64,000 nt of DNA from Paenibacillus sp. SC116 (GCF_024733555.1 NZ_JANIOF010000001.1:2600777-2664776); one strand, 5' to 3'; shown: positions 19,401 to 28,173, numbered from the stretch's first letter. Numbers and translations: made by a program. The notes: generated from the letters alone by a model not told the origin.

Positions 19401-22400
19401 ATAATGCCGACAACCGAATCGGCTTGTACACCAAGCTCGATCAAATGCCAAGCCAACGCATTCGCCTTTTCATTCAATGCTTGGTAGGTGAATTGCTTGC
19501 CGCTAGCAGTCAGCAAAGCTGCTTTGTCTGGATGGTTGACTACATTGCGTTCGAACATTTGTTGAATCGACAGTGACGAATCATATTCCAACCCAGTGTT
19601 ATTAAAGTCATGAATCATTGCTTGCTTCGCTGCTGGAGAAATGAGGTTAATGTGCGACAACGATGCTTCCTGATCCTCCATCACATGCTGAAGAATACAT
19701 TTGAAGCTCTCAATCATTCGTTCGGCAGTTGCTTGGGCAAAAATACTAGAGGAATACTCAAGGAATCCGCCGATGATTTGTTTCTTCTTATCCTCTTGGC
19801 AAGTCATGACCAAGTCATAAGCAGCTGTTTTCGTATCAAATGGAACGGGTGTGAACCGAATATCATTCATTTCGAGATCATGCAGCTCCATATTTTGAAA
19901 ATCAAAGCTTACATCAAATAAGGCGTTTCGATTTAATTCCCGCTTCAGCTGCAACTGTTCCACCAAGTCATCGAATTGATAGTTCTGATGCTCGTAAGCA
20001 GCCAATGCATTTCCCTTCACCTCATGCAGGAAATCAATAAATGTCTTATCCTGCTGCGGAAAGTTCCTCATCGCCAACATGTTAATGAACATGCCAACCG
20101 TGTCTTTACATTCATCTTGCGTTCTGCCAGCAACTGGAGTGCCCACAATAATATCCTCTTGCCCAGAATATCTGGCTAACAGCACATTCCAAGCGCTCAG
20201 AAGCACCATAAATAAGGTCGATTCATTGGCTTGCGCGAATTCGATTAGCTTGGCACTTAGCTGCTTGTCCAAGTCGAAGTGGATTCTACCGCCTGCAAAT
20301 TCCTTCACTGCAGGTCGCTTGTAATCCAGCGGCAGCTCCAATGTAGGCAGATCATCTCCCAATTGGTCGATCCAATAATCTCGATGCTGCTTCATTTCTT
20401 GAGACTTAAAGTAATCCTGCTGCCAAACAGCATAGTCTTTATATTGAAGCACCGTTGGAAGTTCTCCACCGAAGTACAACTGATTAAAGTCCCGAGTAAT
20501 CGTTTCAACAGATGTACCGTCGGCGATAATGTGATGCAAATCAAATAATAACAGGGTGTGATCTACCCCGATATTCACCAACTCAATTCTAAATAACGGT
20601 GCTTGCTCAAGCTCGAATGGTTGAATAAACGAATGGACGAGTTGATAAATATCGTCATCGCTGGATACCTCTTTACTTGAATAAGCAACAGGAACAGCAG
20701 CTGTCGGATGAATCATTTGAACAGGCTGATTGTCTTGAATATGGAAGGATGTTCGCAGCGACTCATGTCGTTGAATCAGCTTCGCAAACGTCTGCTCCAC
20801 CCGCTTCGTATCCAACTGACCTTTAATTCTCGTTACAGACGGAAGGTTATACGCGACACTATCTTTATCCAGCAAAGACAAAGCAAACATACGACTTTGT
20901 GCTGACGAGAGCGGATAGTAGTCCCGCTTGTCTGCTGCATGAATCTGCATCGCATTCGAAGTCTGCACGGTGCTCGCATTCAAATAAGAAGCTAACGCAC
21001 CTGGAGATGGGTATTTAAATAGATCTCCAATATCCACTTTGATGCCAATGTAATGTTTGATCGATGACGATAAACTGACTGCTTTTAAGGAGTCGCCACC
21101 CAGAGCGAAAAAGTTCTGTCCCGCCTGAATCGAGTCAAATCCAAATACCGCTTTGTATGCTTCGGTTACCAGATCGAGAATATCACCTTTATTCTCTCGT
21201 ACAGATGGTGCTGTAGCTGAAGCAATATATCGGTTTGGCATTTCAATCGGTTCTTGTGCCAATACGAGAGGAGCCGATGCAGCTTGAATGTTTATTGGGA
21301 AATGCTTTTTCTCAAAGGCGTAGGTCGGAAGTGAAACTCTTCTGCGCACAGCCGATCCTTTTAGCGCATACCAATCGATTTCAACACCTGCAGACCAAAT
21401 ATCACCGAGCTTCTTATTGATATATTCCACATCGTTGTCTACTTCTTGTGGATGACGAATCAAATTAATAAAGCTATGTTTGCCAGCAGCATGCTGCTCA
21501 TGCTGTCTTGCAAATGTACTGAGCGTACGCCCTGCTCCTACTTCGATGCCGACAAGTTGTTCCTGTTTGAGCAGCTCTGATAAGTTTTTCGCGTACTGAA
21601 CCGACTCTAAAATATGCTTCGACCAATACGCAGGGCTCGTCATCTCCGTTGGCTGAACCCATGTACCTGTCGTATTCGAAACGATCGGAATAGCAGGCTC
21701 CTTCAAGCTGTAAGCAGCCAGTTTAGCCTGAAACTCCCGTGCAGCATCTGCCATCATTGGCGTATGGAAAGCATGCGAAGTTTTCACGCGCATACACTTC
21801 CAGCCCAGCTTCTCTAGCTTCTGCTCGCAGCGAGCAATCGCTTCTTCACTGCCGCCAACGACACAGCTATTCGTCGTATTTTCCAAAGCAAGCGACACAT
21901 CCGCTTCGAGTACCGGTTTAACCTCTCTAGCGTCAGCCATAACTGCCAGCATGACACCTGGTGCCTGCTTCTGCATCACTTGTCCGCGGAATCTGACGAT
22001 TTCCACTGCATCTTTCAGCTCAAATACGCCTGCGACCGTCGCGGCTGTCACTTCTCCGATGCTGTGGCCAATCATACCTACTGGTTGGATGCCGATATCC
22101 ATCAACGACTTGGCCAATGCATAGCTTGTAGCAAATAAAGCAAATTGACTATATTCCGTCTGGTTGATCAGCTGTGGGTTCTGATCGCCATATATAATCT
22201 CTATAAATGCCGCACGTTCAGCATCTGTTAAATAGCTATATACGTGGTCAATATGACCTTTAAATAAACTAGAAATGGCGCTGCGCTCTGCCGAATAATA
22301 GAGTTCGCGTCCCATTCCTTGATATTGGCTTCCTTGACCCGAGAACATAAAATAAACTGGGATACGGCCTGATACTGCTTCCGTTACAACACTCTCTTCC

Positions 22401-25400
22401 AAAGCTTTGAGAACACTTTCTGGGTCATTATAAAAGCTTTCATTTACGACTAACGCTTTGCGATACGTAAATGGCTGTCTGCCCACTTGCAGCGTCCAAG
22501 CAGCATCCGATAGCTTTGTCTCTGGCGTGTTTACTAAATATTGAACGACTTTTCTGGAGGTATCTGTAAGAGATGAAGTGCTCTTAGCAGAGAATAGCAG
22601 CACATTCACCTTATCATCTGGACTACTGTCACCTGTCACTGGAGCTTGCTCAAGCACCATATGTGCATTCGTTCCCCCAACACCGAAGGAGTTAATGCCA
22701 GCACGAATGATATTTTGTTTCATATCCATATCTCCCCATGCAGCTCCATTATTCGATACGGAAAAAGGCGTGTTCGCAAAATCAATCTTCGGATTTGGTT
22801 CGTTATAATTCACCGTGCCAGGAATATATTTGTGCTTCATGCTGAGTGCTACCTTGGCAAGGCCGACAACGCCAGCTGCTGTATCGGTATGCCCTACATT
22901 TCCTTTTACAGAGCCTAATAGGCAAAATTGTTTCTTATCGGAAGCAAACGCCTTCGTTAACGACTCAACTTCAATCGGATCGCCGAGCGATGTTCCTGTA
23001 CCGTGAGCTTCCACATAACTGACCGTTTCAGGGTCAATTCCCGCTACACGATAAGCCTCTTGAATAACATCCGCTTGTCCTTCTACACTTGGCGCCAAAA
23101 ATCCAATCTTATGATTGCCGTCATTGTTAATCGCTGAGCCTTTAATAACCGCATAAATTTGATCGCCGTCAGCCAAAGCTTCATCCAGTCTCTTCAGCAC
23201 CACGAGTCCCATACCATTGGAGAACATCGTACCTTGTGCTTTAGCGTCAAATGGTCGGCAATGTCCATCCGGTGAGAACATCATGCCATCCTCATAGAAA
23301 TATCCGCCTTCATTCGGCAGCTCAATCGTAATACCGCCAGCAACAGCCAGATCACATTCGCCCAAAATAAGCGACTGGCACGCCAAATGCGGCGTTACCA
23401 ATGTTGTCGAGCAGCCTGTAAGCGCTGAATACACTGGCCCTTTAATGTTCAATTTGTAGGCAATTCGTGTCGCTAAAAAGTGATTCGTGCTTAGTGTAAA
23501 TGCCTGATATTTTTCACTATAGTCATTGTCTGCAAACAGCACGTTGCGATACCATTCAAAGTCATCGGAACCGCCGATAAACATCCCTATTTTGGAAGAA
23601 GTGGACCCTGGATAATAACCCGCATCCTCAAGCGCTTCCCATGTACCTTGATAGAGATGGCGCAGCTGTGGCGACATCATACGAACTTCACCAGGTGTAT
23701 AATCAAAGAACGGTGCATCAAAGTAATCGATGTCGTTAATCCGTCCTTTTGCCTTCACATAATGAGGAGATTGGATCACATCCACAGGAATGCCTAGATC
23801 CTTCAATTCATCATCGGAGTAAAAGTGAATGCTCTCCTTGTTATTTTTTAAGTTGTCCCAGAACTCATGTACGCTGTCTGCACCAGGTACATGTACCGAT
23901 ATGCCGATAATGGCGATATCTTTGCGAACGATCTTCTCATCTCTTGTAAAATGAGCATCTCGGTCCGTAATCGTCTCGGTTTCTTCTGTGGAAAAATGCT
24001 CTGCTAACAAGCGAATCGTTGGATGCTGGAAAAACAGCGTGATCGAGAAATCAACGTTCAAACGTTTTCTAAGCTTATTGTGCAGTTGAATCAAGGTCAG
24101 TGAATTACCGCCAATATCAAAAAAGTTATCATCGAGACTAACTCGAGATATAGACAGCGTTTCCTGCCACGCAGCGGCAATTAAGCTCTCCAATTCCGTT
24201 GTCGGTGGAATATAGTCTGCATGCGAATCAGCCAGAAATTGCACATCTTTTTTCAGTGCGTTGCGATCGATTTTGCCGCTATTATTATGAGGAAGCTCTG
24301 TTTTGTGAACAAAATACGTTGGAATCATGTACGATGGCAGCTGCTTCAATAAATGTGTTTTTAGCTCTGCAACCGGAATTTCTTGCTCAGAAAGATAATA
24401 AGCACATAACATGGCCGGGTTATTGCCTTGCTTTTTCACAACGACGACAGCTTGAATAATGCCCTCATACTCGGACATCACATTTTCAATCTCTGTCACT
24501 TCAAGCCGAACGCCGCGTACTTTAACTTGGAAATCGATTCGTCCTAAATATTCAATCGTCCCACTAGGAAGCCAGCGCACCTGATCACCCGTGCGATACA
24601 TATACCGATACCAGTCTTGATCGATTCCCTCTCGGAAGAACGGGTTCGGAACGAACTTTTCTTTCGTCAGCTCTTCCAAATTCAAATATCCTCTTGCTAA
24701 ACCTACACCACTTAAGCAGAGTTCACCTGGGATGCCGATGGGCTGCAAATTATCGTGCTTTCCAACGACGTACCAGCGAGATTCATTCAAGGGCTGTCCG
24801 ATTGGAATGTTGGCTGAACCTGTATAGTCTTGAAGCGAGTAATGGGATACCCATATCGTACATTCCGTAGGCCCATATACATTTTCTAACTTGATATTGG
24901 TGTTGAGTGCGTAGAATTTCTGCAATATGTCTGGAGTAACTGCTTCTCCACCAACAAATATCCATTTCAGTGAATGAAGCATGGAAATATTAGCATCGAT
25001 ATCAAATAACTCTAAGAAGAGGCGGAACATCGTAGGAACAAAGTTGATGTGTGTAACCTGATGATTGTAAATTTCATTAAAAATCAACTGAGGATTTTTT
25101 TCGCCCTCAGGTTCTAAAATAAGCAGCGAGCCTTCCCCCATAAACCATCCGAACAGCTCTGTAATCGACACATCAAATGTAAATGCCGTCTTTAGTAAAA
25201 ATACATTGCCCTTCTGCACAGGGAATCGTCTTTCTAAATCCAACAACGTATTGACGACACTATGATTCTCTACCATAACGCCCTTCGGCTTACCGGTAGA
25301 TCCAGACGTGTACATGATGTATGCCAGACTAAATGGATCTAATGGTTCTGGTAGATTGCTATCATCCCCACTAAACGTCTGTGTATCATCTAAAAATAAA

Positions 25401-27121
25401 TAATGTACGTTCCAATTGGGATCGATCGGCTGTTGCTGTGTCGTTAACAGCAATGAAATTGAAGCATCTTCGAAAATATATTCTTTTCTAGCAGCAGGAT
25501 AAGCAGGATCGATCGGAACATAGGTACAGCCAGCTTTCAAAATAGCCAAAATACTGATGACCAACTCCATCGAACGTTGGCACTGCACCCCGACTGACTC
25601 ATTTTCTTTGCTCTTATGCTTTAAAATGGTACGTGCTAACTGATTGGCCTTTGCATTGACTTCCGCATAGGATAGCTTCCTCTGGCCTTCAATCAATGCA
25701 ATATTGTCAGGATCCTTGGCTACTTTGGACTCAAATAGCTGGATCGCGTGCTGCTGCTCATAAGGGAAGTAGACCGTTTGATTGAAGTCAGACAAAATAT
25801 TTCTTTCTTCGTTTTCTAGCAACAAATTGATATCTTTAATCGTTATATGTACATCGGCCACCAGTACTTCTAATAGCTTCAGGAATCGTTGGCCTAGCAA
25901 TTCCATAGAATGTTCCGAAAACATATCCGGCTTGTACTGAATTTTGATCAGATCATGTTCCGGTGTTTTGTTCCATACAACCATCAGACTTCCTGGAAAT
26001 GTAACAACATCTTGATCCACAATGGCAACATCAAGATGTTCCCCTTCTACTTCCTCGTAAATATCGTAGACGAAAGAAACGTCCAGGATCGAAGGCGATC
26101 CTGGCATCGGTATCAACTGGCTGTCACGCATAATTAAATTGTTCGGGTAGCCAATATTTTTATATACTTGGATGAATTCCTTTGAAACCTGTTCAAGAAT
26201 GGATGAAAATGCGCCATCGCTAGCAATGTGGTACCGCATTGGCAGCATCGACACGAAGCAGCCTATCGTTTCTTCCACATCCAAGCTAGGACGATGTGAG
26301 AATGGCGATGCGAATACGACATCCTCACTTTGTGTGTATTGATTCATAAGCACACTGAAAGAGGCAAGCAAAAACATAAAAGATGTGACTTCTTGCTGCA
26401 TCGAATGCTCATTGATTTGTTTTATAATAGAAGCTGGTATTTCAAACCGCTTCTCCTTGCCTATTCCTTGCTGCTTGTTACGGGCAGGATAGTCAGGCTG
26501 CAGCGCTAACGGTTCAGCGCCTTCCATTTTGTCCAACCAATATTGTTTTTGCTTGCTATATCCTCCGCTATTGAGCTTCGCATTCTCCTTACTCATATAA
26601 GCAGAATAGCTCGTATCCCGCTTGTACACGAACAGCTCTTTTTTCACCAATTTGTTATAGTAATCGACCAACTTCTTCTTCAACATCTCTAACGATAATC
26701 CGTCAGCGACAATATGATGAATGCAAATGATGAATAGATGCTTATTCTCTTCAAACTTAATAAGCTTCACGCGAAATAATGGAGGTGCTGTCAGATCAAA
26801 TTTCGTTGCCAGCTCTTCTTTGAACAGGCTTTGTAACCTATCGTCTTTCTGATCTGCCGTATGTGAAATATCCACTTTTACAAGCGGTACGCTTGCTTCG
26901 CTATGAATGACCAATACGGGATAATCATTAACGATCTCCAAATGGCTCCGCAATGCTTCTTGCTCGCCGATTACTAATTTCAATGCATTTTCGAAATGCT
27001 TCTCATGTAAATTTTCGATTACGATCGTTGCAGAAATGTTGTAGGAAAGGGGATTATCGACTTGGCAGTCGAAATAAATCCCCTTCTGAGTTTCTGTTAG
27101 TTCAACACTATTCATTTTCAT
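10433..27121 (-). CDS. Hybrid NRPS-PKS megasynthase, five carrier-bearing modules plus terminal C domain
   Basis: About 5560 residues. Rough order: C1 (HHIVADG about 136), A1 (460-965), T (Ser about 1009), KS1 (Cys about 1239), AT1 (GHSIGE about 1689), T (2013), C2 (HHIIADG about 2200), A2 (2500-3000), T (3062), KS2 (Cys about 3315), AT2 degenerate (GQRIGR, Arg about 3762), T (3987), C3 (HHIITDQ about 4170), A3 (4470-4990), T (5036), C4 (DHAAFDG about 5270 to the end). No KR, DH, E or TE domain is recognisable, so KS-derived beta-keto groups would remain unless other enzymes act. By GrsA alignment the pocket residues read about DVTNFGVIW (A1), DIFLLGMIW (A2) and DGFFLGGFF (A3); A3 is near Ile-type codes, the other two I cannot assign. 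The N-terminal C domain means an acyl donor arrives from another protein, plausibly the FAAL starter. Start at 27121, seven bases after GAGGTG. Confidence 0.93.
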   Translation of the reverse strand: MKMNSVELTETQKGIYFDCQVDNPLSYNISATIVIENLHEKHFENALKLVIGEQEALRSHLEIVNDYPVLVIHSEASVPLVKVDISHTADQKDDRLQSLFKEELATKFDLTAPPLFRVKLIKFEENKHLFIICIHHIVADGLSLEMLKKKLVDYYNKLVKKELFVYKRDTSYSAYMSKENAKLNSGGYSKQKQYWLDKMEGAEPLALQPDYPARNKQQGIGKEKRFEIPASIIKQINEHSMQQEVTSFMFLLASFSVLMNQYTQSEDVVFASPFSHRPSLDVEETIGCFVSMLPMRYHIASDGAFSSILEQVSKEFIQVYKNIGYPNNLIMRDSQLIPMPGSPSILDVSFVYDIYEEVEGEHLDVAIVDQDVVTFPGSLMVVWNKTPEHDLIKIQYKPDMFSEHSMELLGQRFLKLLEVLVADVHITIKDINLLLENEERNILSDFNQTVYFPYEQQHAIQLFESKVAKDPDNIALIEGQRKLSYAEVNAKANQLARTILKHKSKENESVGVQCQRSMELVISILAILKAGCTYVPIDPAYPAARKEYIFEDASISLLLTTQQQPIDPNWNVHYLFLDDTQTFSGDDSNLPEPLDPFSLAYIMYTSGSTGKPKGVMVENHSVVNTLLDLERRFPVQKGNVFLLKTAFTFDVSITELFGWFMGEGSLLILEPEGEKNPQLIFNEIYNHQVTHINFVPTMFRLFLELFDIDANISMLHSLKWIFVGGEAVTPDILQKFYALNTNIKLENVYGPTECTIWVSHYSLQDYTGSANIPIGQPLNESRWYVVGKHDNLQPIGIPGELCLSGVGLARGYLNLEELTKEKFVPNPFFREGIDQDWYRYMYRTGDQVRWLPSGTIEYLGRIDFQVKVRGVRLEVTEIENVMSEYEGIIQAVVVVKKQGNNPAMLCAYYLSEQEIPVAELKTHLLKQLPSYMIPTYFVHKTELPHNNSGKIDRNALKKDVQFLADSHADYIPPTTELESLIAAAWQETLSISRVSLDDNFFDIGGNSLTLIQLHNKLRKRLNVDFSITLFFQHPTIRLLAEHFSTEETETITDRDAHFTRDEKIVRKDIAIIGISVHVPGADSVHEFWDNLKNNKESIHFYSDDELKDLGIPVDVIQSPHYVKAKGRINDIDYFDAPFFDYTPGEVRMMSPQLRHLYQGTWEALEDAGYYPGSTSSKIGMFIGGSDDFEWYRNVLFADNDYSEKYQAFTLSTNHFLATRIAYKLNIKGPVYSALTGCSTTLVTPHLACQSLILGECDLAVAGGITIELPNEGGYFYEDGMMFSPDGHCRPFDAKAQGTMFSNGMGLVVLKRLDEALADGDQIYAVIKGSAINNDGNHKIGFLAPSVEGQADVIQEAYRVAGIDPETVSYVEAHGTGTSLGDPIEVESLTKAFASDKKQFCLLGSVKGNVGHTDTAAGVVGLAKVALSMKHKYIPGTVNYNEPNPKIDFANTPFSVSNNGAAWGDMDMKQNIIRAGINSFGVGGTNAHMVLEQAPVTGDSSPDDKVNVLLFSAKSTSSLTDTSRKVVQYLVNTPETKLSDAAWTLQVGRQPFTYRKALVVNESFYNDPESVLKALEESVVTEAVSGRIPVYFMFSGQGSQYQGMGRELYYSAERSAISSLFKGHIDHVYSYLTDAERAAFIEIIYGDQNPQLINQTEYSQFALFATSYALAKSLMDIGIQPVGMIGHSIGEVTAATVAGVFELKDAVEIVRFRGQVMQKQAPGVMLAVMADAREVKPVLEADVSLALENTTNSCVVGGSEEAIARCEQKLEKLGWKCMRVKTSHAFHTPMMADAAREFQAKLAAYSLKEPAIPIVSNTTGTWVQPTEMTSPAYWSKHILESVQYAKNLSELLKQEQLVGIEVGAGRTLSTFARQHEQHAAGKHSFINLIRHPQEVDNDVEYINKKLGDIWSAGVEIDWYALKGSAVRRRVSLPTYAFEKKHFPINIQAASAPLVLAQEPIEMPNRYIASATAPSVRENKGDILDLVTEAYKAVFGFDSIQAGQNFFALGGDSLKAVSLSSSIKHYIGIKVDIGDLFKYPSPGALASYLNASTVQTSNAMQIHAADKRDYYPLSSAQSRMFALSLLDKDSVAYNLPSVTRIKGQLDTKRVEQTFAKLIQRHESLRTSFHIQDNQPVQMIHPTAAVPVAYSSKEVSSDDDIYQLVHSFIQPFELEQAPLFRIELVNIGVDHTLLLFDLHHIIADGTSVETITRDFNQLYFGGELPTVLQYKDYAVWQQDYFKSQEMKQHRDYWIDQLGDDLPTLELPLDYKRPAVKEFAGGRIHFDLDKQLSAKLIEFAQANESTLFMVLLSAWNVLLARYSGQEDIIVGTPVAGRTQDECKDTVGMFINMLAMRNFPQQDKTFIDFLHEVKGNALAAYEHQNYQFDDLVEQLQLKRELNRNALFDVSFDFQNMELHDLEMNDIRFTPVPFDTKTAAYDLVMTCQEDKKKQIIGGFLEYSSSIFAQATAERMIESFKCILQHVMEDQEASLSHINLISPAAKQAMIHDFNNTGLEYDSSLSIQQMFERNVVNHPDKAALLTASGKQFTYQALNEKANALAWHLIELGVQADSVVGIMPERDEHLLIAILAVLKAGSAYVPIDPNFPKERISYMLSASEINVLITSGTLQEPLEYEGTVVDYSSLSSYADNSSNPTPLIDKERLACVIFTSGSTGKPKGVMVNEGSMVNFIQDIVHRNIFEHEDDRVICVTTLSFDIFGFESLVPLCTGHSIYLADEQEQMDPALANQKIIEHRVTHILSTVSRIKAFVENPEFVQALKQLRCILSGGENYPLALLQELQQRSQAKLFNMYGPTETTIWSTTKELTHADSINIGTPIANTQAYIMNSVGMLQPVGVFGELYIAGKGLARGYLNNEEETNHKFVTVSDIPHTRLYRTGDRARMNEKGEIELLGRLDTQIKIRGYRIELAEIEKVIMSHSRIRQAVVTVMDDKLGNKHLVLHYCTKSGAVASNEESSWLKLWLKEQLPHYMIPSYYSHLEEMPVLPNGKINKNALQLPVEQSAPVEKEVILPSSNLERELLACWKDVLNLNQISIRDNFFDVGGNSLGLILVNNKLTAILGRSIPLVQLFQYPTIESLVKSLKGTLDTTTRSTNMDTSMIVNVEADTGTGVSDERVANAPVPFKKSTSQDIAVIGMSCKFPGANNMDEFWHNIVNGVESITTFTDEELLQSGIDADTLSNPKYVRAKGYLDGIEYFDSDFFDYPYQESNMMDPQIRILHQCVWEALEHGGYNSATYAGNIGLFAGSGSSMPWMTRFLGRQHDFLSAFEALTLNEKDYLTTRVSYKLNLKGPSFNIQTACSTSLVAIHQAVQSLNNGESDMAIAGGVSISYPRKEGYLWHEGMILSKDGHCRPFSDDSSGTVSGNGCGLVLLKPLDAAKRDGDAIYAVIKGSAINNDGTEKIGYTAPSVTGQAHVIDASLRHAEVSAEDICYLEAHGTGTKLGDPIEIEALKQAWRTDKRKYCAIGSVKANIGHLDAAAGVAGFIKTVLMLQHRTIPPQIHFNKTNPMIDMENSPFYITTEAKSLKDSEQTLRAGVSSFGIGGTNVHVIVEQPPLEHKNSLSETINILPFSARTEAALSVTSQEVLSYLREADGLNLSDAAWTLQVGRKAFEYRKLLVVKESLRRHNDKAIADFVTSSAVKLDDITRTIVFMYPDEDSYFFGMGRDLYVLAYNSKGSERYKSYLDQVLSRLPREEREVLKQVLRGEERYANEDNALNRHLAVFAIGYALAKTLIHVGVMPEFSYGQRIGRISAMAVTGVLSLEEAVAQLKSQGVHRVHHMDEIAASLNGELTDRLLNTMLLTSADRLEEALADRNALLITLGASSILPTSELKGLYSAEAHEALHLIKHSNESVDSSDVIHFNQALGSIWCYGIDMDWQALKGDATRRRIPLPTYVFDKKYHDHDVSLFQMSGSGQHQGSPDVSTVGLISANASELDREEATTQALARIWQETLGCDEVRPEDDFFILGGHSLKAITLAAQIQKSFAVDMPLTEIFNRPRFQQMVEWLLTNRAEQPSTTIAAIEKKDYYAVSSAQKRMYVVNEMVGEAVPYNLASIYLVEGKVDKEQFKSVIDELVRRHEALRTRFMMIDGEAVQIIEDEVPSIVEFGTSTEEQIHAELQSYIVPFDLSQAPLMRVKLTSLSEEKHVLFIDMHHIITDQSSIAILLKEIAALYSGQALPELSIQYKDFAVWQNQSFANQEHEQQIAYWKGEFSGEIPKLDLITDFRRPRIQSYEGRSMTFDIGEERSAQIHQWSKEQGVTPYMIFMAGLKLLLWKSTGQTDLVVGTGISGRRHADLDAIVGMFVNTLAIRSQMNKELTIAEYVHAVKQKMIKAYDNQDCQYEMLVELLDLPKDLSRNPLFDVVLNYINMGTEELSINNAVLTPWELDDIDSKFDMTWTILDKDGRFELELEYKSTLFKHESIESFGHRLLLILSAITTQSDKQITELSIVSPAERQWLLHDLNQTATDYPRNQSIVQLFEEQVELHGQRTALLWGDEEISYTELNDRANQLAYQLVKQQVKHGDYVAILLERGPLQMISILAILKCGATYVPIDPESPEGRVNFILEDSAARLLLTESTFAPSITASTPRLLLDDNHKLSELNEDLPANWNGVFPRSHAEDTVYIMYTSGSTGMPKGTIITHRNVIRVVKETNFVTVLPTDRLLQLSNYAFDGSVFDIFGALLNGASLVLISKQDAIEISKLAAFIEEKGITTFFVTTALFNMLVDWDITCLKHVRKVLIGGEAASLSHMKKVLNDLGPNRVINGYGPTESTFFATYYPIDHLDDDAQSVPIGYPLANTTLYILDEEGQLTPSNVPGELYIGGDGVGKGYLNRSELTEQKFIDNPFEGSGKLYRTGDRVWRKPSGEIGFMERMDFQVKIRGFRVELGEIENHIKDITGVQEVIVIAKKDKADSLYIAAYYTLDEGVHVEPDQIRSLLADTIPDYMIPSRIKRMEHFSLTLNGKIDRRALPEIAQQTGRVLAHAYDAPRNEAEQIILTQMQAVLDNSHIGIKDDFFRSGGQSIKAIALVQALAKLGITVMVNEIFQYPTVEGLAALPSVKQRFAEPVEFAVKRSESVIVEGSATLNEQQQHLLVEHVSSTCSMISSLLTSSARIAEFPLSPVQLVHTSLGSSGSGFTTYVDGGLDEQQIKQILRKVICDNQLLHCVMQEAVSTASVASNESTAALVWSECDISGLQLLIEKHIPYLDLREYTSSTRELVIEQLCSALLSQDHRVGAIPWRLGCVRVSQQSHYVIWGFDHAAFDGMSAEVIRHQIQIEASGERRVQQLNEVPQKYEEYVSLLQAGPQGIQETDIIARFALDVWNNNNLLLMDKLAAMRHRNDKEVHLNIPLHHVEGEDLWWFSFELVAQLLRAYTGVRDIPLAIVNYGRSYHDKDFYNCVGEFLDMIPLVTGEEQPRSSSLERIQYCRDHAINFLSLLYDAKLAEKFPGVVSLLLSAYQSNEQLKQLVLFNFQGFVSKEERHAFEQAMGDSDGDRLAACMVTVNYDEEYLRISIDCSSGIDTDLLNDIMETELLGHSERLSNEKFAEVENG

Positions 27122-27153
27122 GATCATACACCTCGATTCTCAACATCAGTATT

Positions 27154-27633
27154 CTAGTTAACAAATACCCAGATGCCGCCTGCCAAGATGGACAATACCG
27201 TAATAAACGTCTGATAAACGATATCCATAATAATGTTACACACACTGTCTGCATCCGCTTTGCGGTTCTTTATCATGACGTAGGAATGAGACCACAAGCC
27301 GCTCAATCCATAGATATACATCGTAACAAGTACCCCTACCCAAAAATTCCCCTGGAACCAAATTGCCATGATCCCCATAATCCCTAAGCCTACTTGAGAG
27401 AAGCCATATTTCACTTGAAACGGTCCCCCAGGCCAGCCTAACATCTTCGCCGTTTGATCCGCCTTCCAAATGTTCACCACATAACCGATAACACCAACTA
27501 ATCCAAACGTAACGACAAATTGATGCAAGAGAAGAATTCTACTAATCTCACTTGTACTGCTTGGAAAATCCAACGTATACAAATGTACAAGCGCTGAAAC
27601 AATTCCTAAAAACCATAGCAATAAGAACCACAT
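27154..27633 (-). CDS. Small polytopic membrane protein, DUF6790-like
   Basis: About 159 residues starting at ATG 27633 after GGGAGGA. Four hydrophobic segments are visible, at about 1-20, 35-53, 77-115 and 135-157. GGPFQVKYGFSQVGLGIMGI in the middle resembles the conserved PFQ...G..N...G..GI pattern of DUF6790 proteins. Function unknown. It is the first gene of the NRPS/PKS operon, 32 bases upstream of the megasynthase start, so it may help export or protect against the product. That role is inferred only from position. Confidence 0.75.
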   Translation of the reverse strand: MWFLLLWFLGIVSALVHLYTLDFPSSTSEISRILLLHQFVVTFGLVGVIGYVVNIWKADQTAKMLGWPGGPFQVKYGFSQVGLGIMGIMAIWFQGNFWVGVLVTMYIYGLSGLWSHSYVMIKNRKADADSVCNIIMDIVYQTFITVLSILAGGIWVFVN

Positions 27634-28144
27634 ATTTATTCCTCCCATATAACTCCGAATATTTTCCTGCAATTAATTGCTCGATATGATGTTATTTGGT
27701 AATTAAAAGCGAAAATAACTCTATGCTGCTTGCAAAATACAAAAGCTATGTACGATATACTCTCTTTTTGCATCCCTCCTTAAGGTAATTGAATATGTAA
27801 CGATGGATATAATACCAAAACTAATATCTAATTTTAATAATAAGCTAAATATGCTAATTAATAGCATTAATTAAACGTGTAAATATGTCGTCCTAGTTAG
27901 GCACCAAGACAAATTATTAACGATATAAAGTAAATAACTCCGTTGAGTGGTATAGGAAAATATAGTGGAGTCGGACTCCTTATGCTGCATGATTAGTTAA
28001 GTGGATTAAGAAATAGTACTGAGGTGATGGAATGTTGTTTTTGTTAAAATGGTGTCTTAACCGAAGAGGGAATTATACTAGATTATTTCTAATTTGGAGT
28101 TAAAATTCATAAGTGGATTCAAACCTTAAATTTCTTTAAGCAAA
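27634..28144 (-). other. Long 5' leader of the NRPS/PKS operon
   Basis: About 0.5 kb of AT-rich DNA between the candidate promoter and the first gene. It holds a 46-codon frame (27773 to 27636) that ends two bases before the first gene; its AAGGAGG lies only one base from the ATG, too close for normal initiation. Inverted repeats are seen at 27851-27867 (ATGCTA/TAGCAT, 5-base loop) and 27967-27979 (GGAGTC G GACTCC). I recognise no riboswitch and no intrinsic terminator. Confidence 0.35.
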
Positions 28145-28173
28145 ATCATATTCCTTTAATTTGGTTCTGTCAA
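28145..28173 (-). promoter_or_regulatory. Candidate sigma-A promoter for the NRPS/PKS operon
   Basis: On the minus strand: TTGACA (28173-28168), 17 bases, TATGAT (28150-28145). This is a near-consensus vegetative promoter pointing at the operon, and the best I find in the 1.1-kb gap. Transcription would start near 28138. Confidence 0.55.

Noticed and set aside
27636-27773. 46-codon frame ending two bases before the first operon gene
   Set aside because: AAGGAGG is only one base from the ATG and the composition does not look like a protein; kept only as a note in the leader.
28032-28103. 23-codon frame after GAGGTG on the plus strand
   Set aside because: Very short, no neighbour, and antisense to the proposed operon leader; likely chance.
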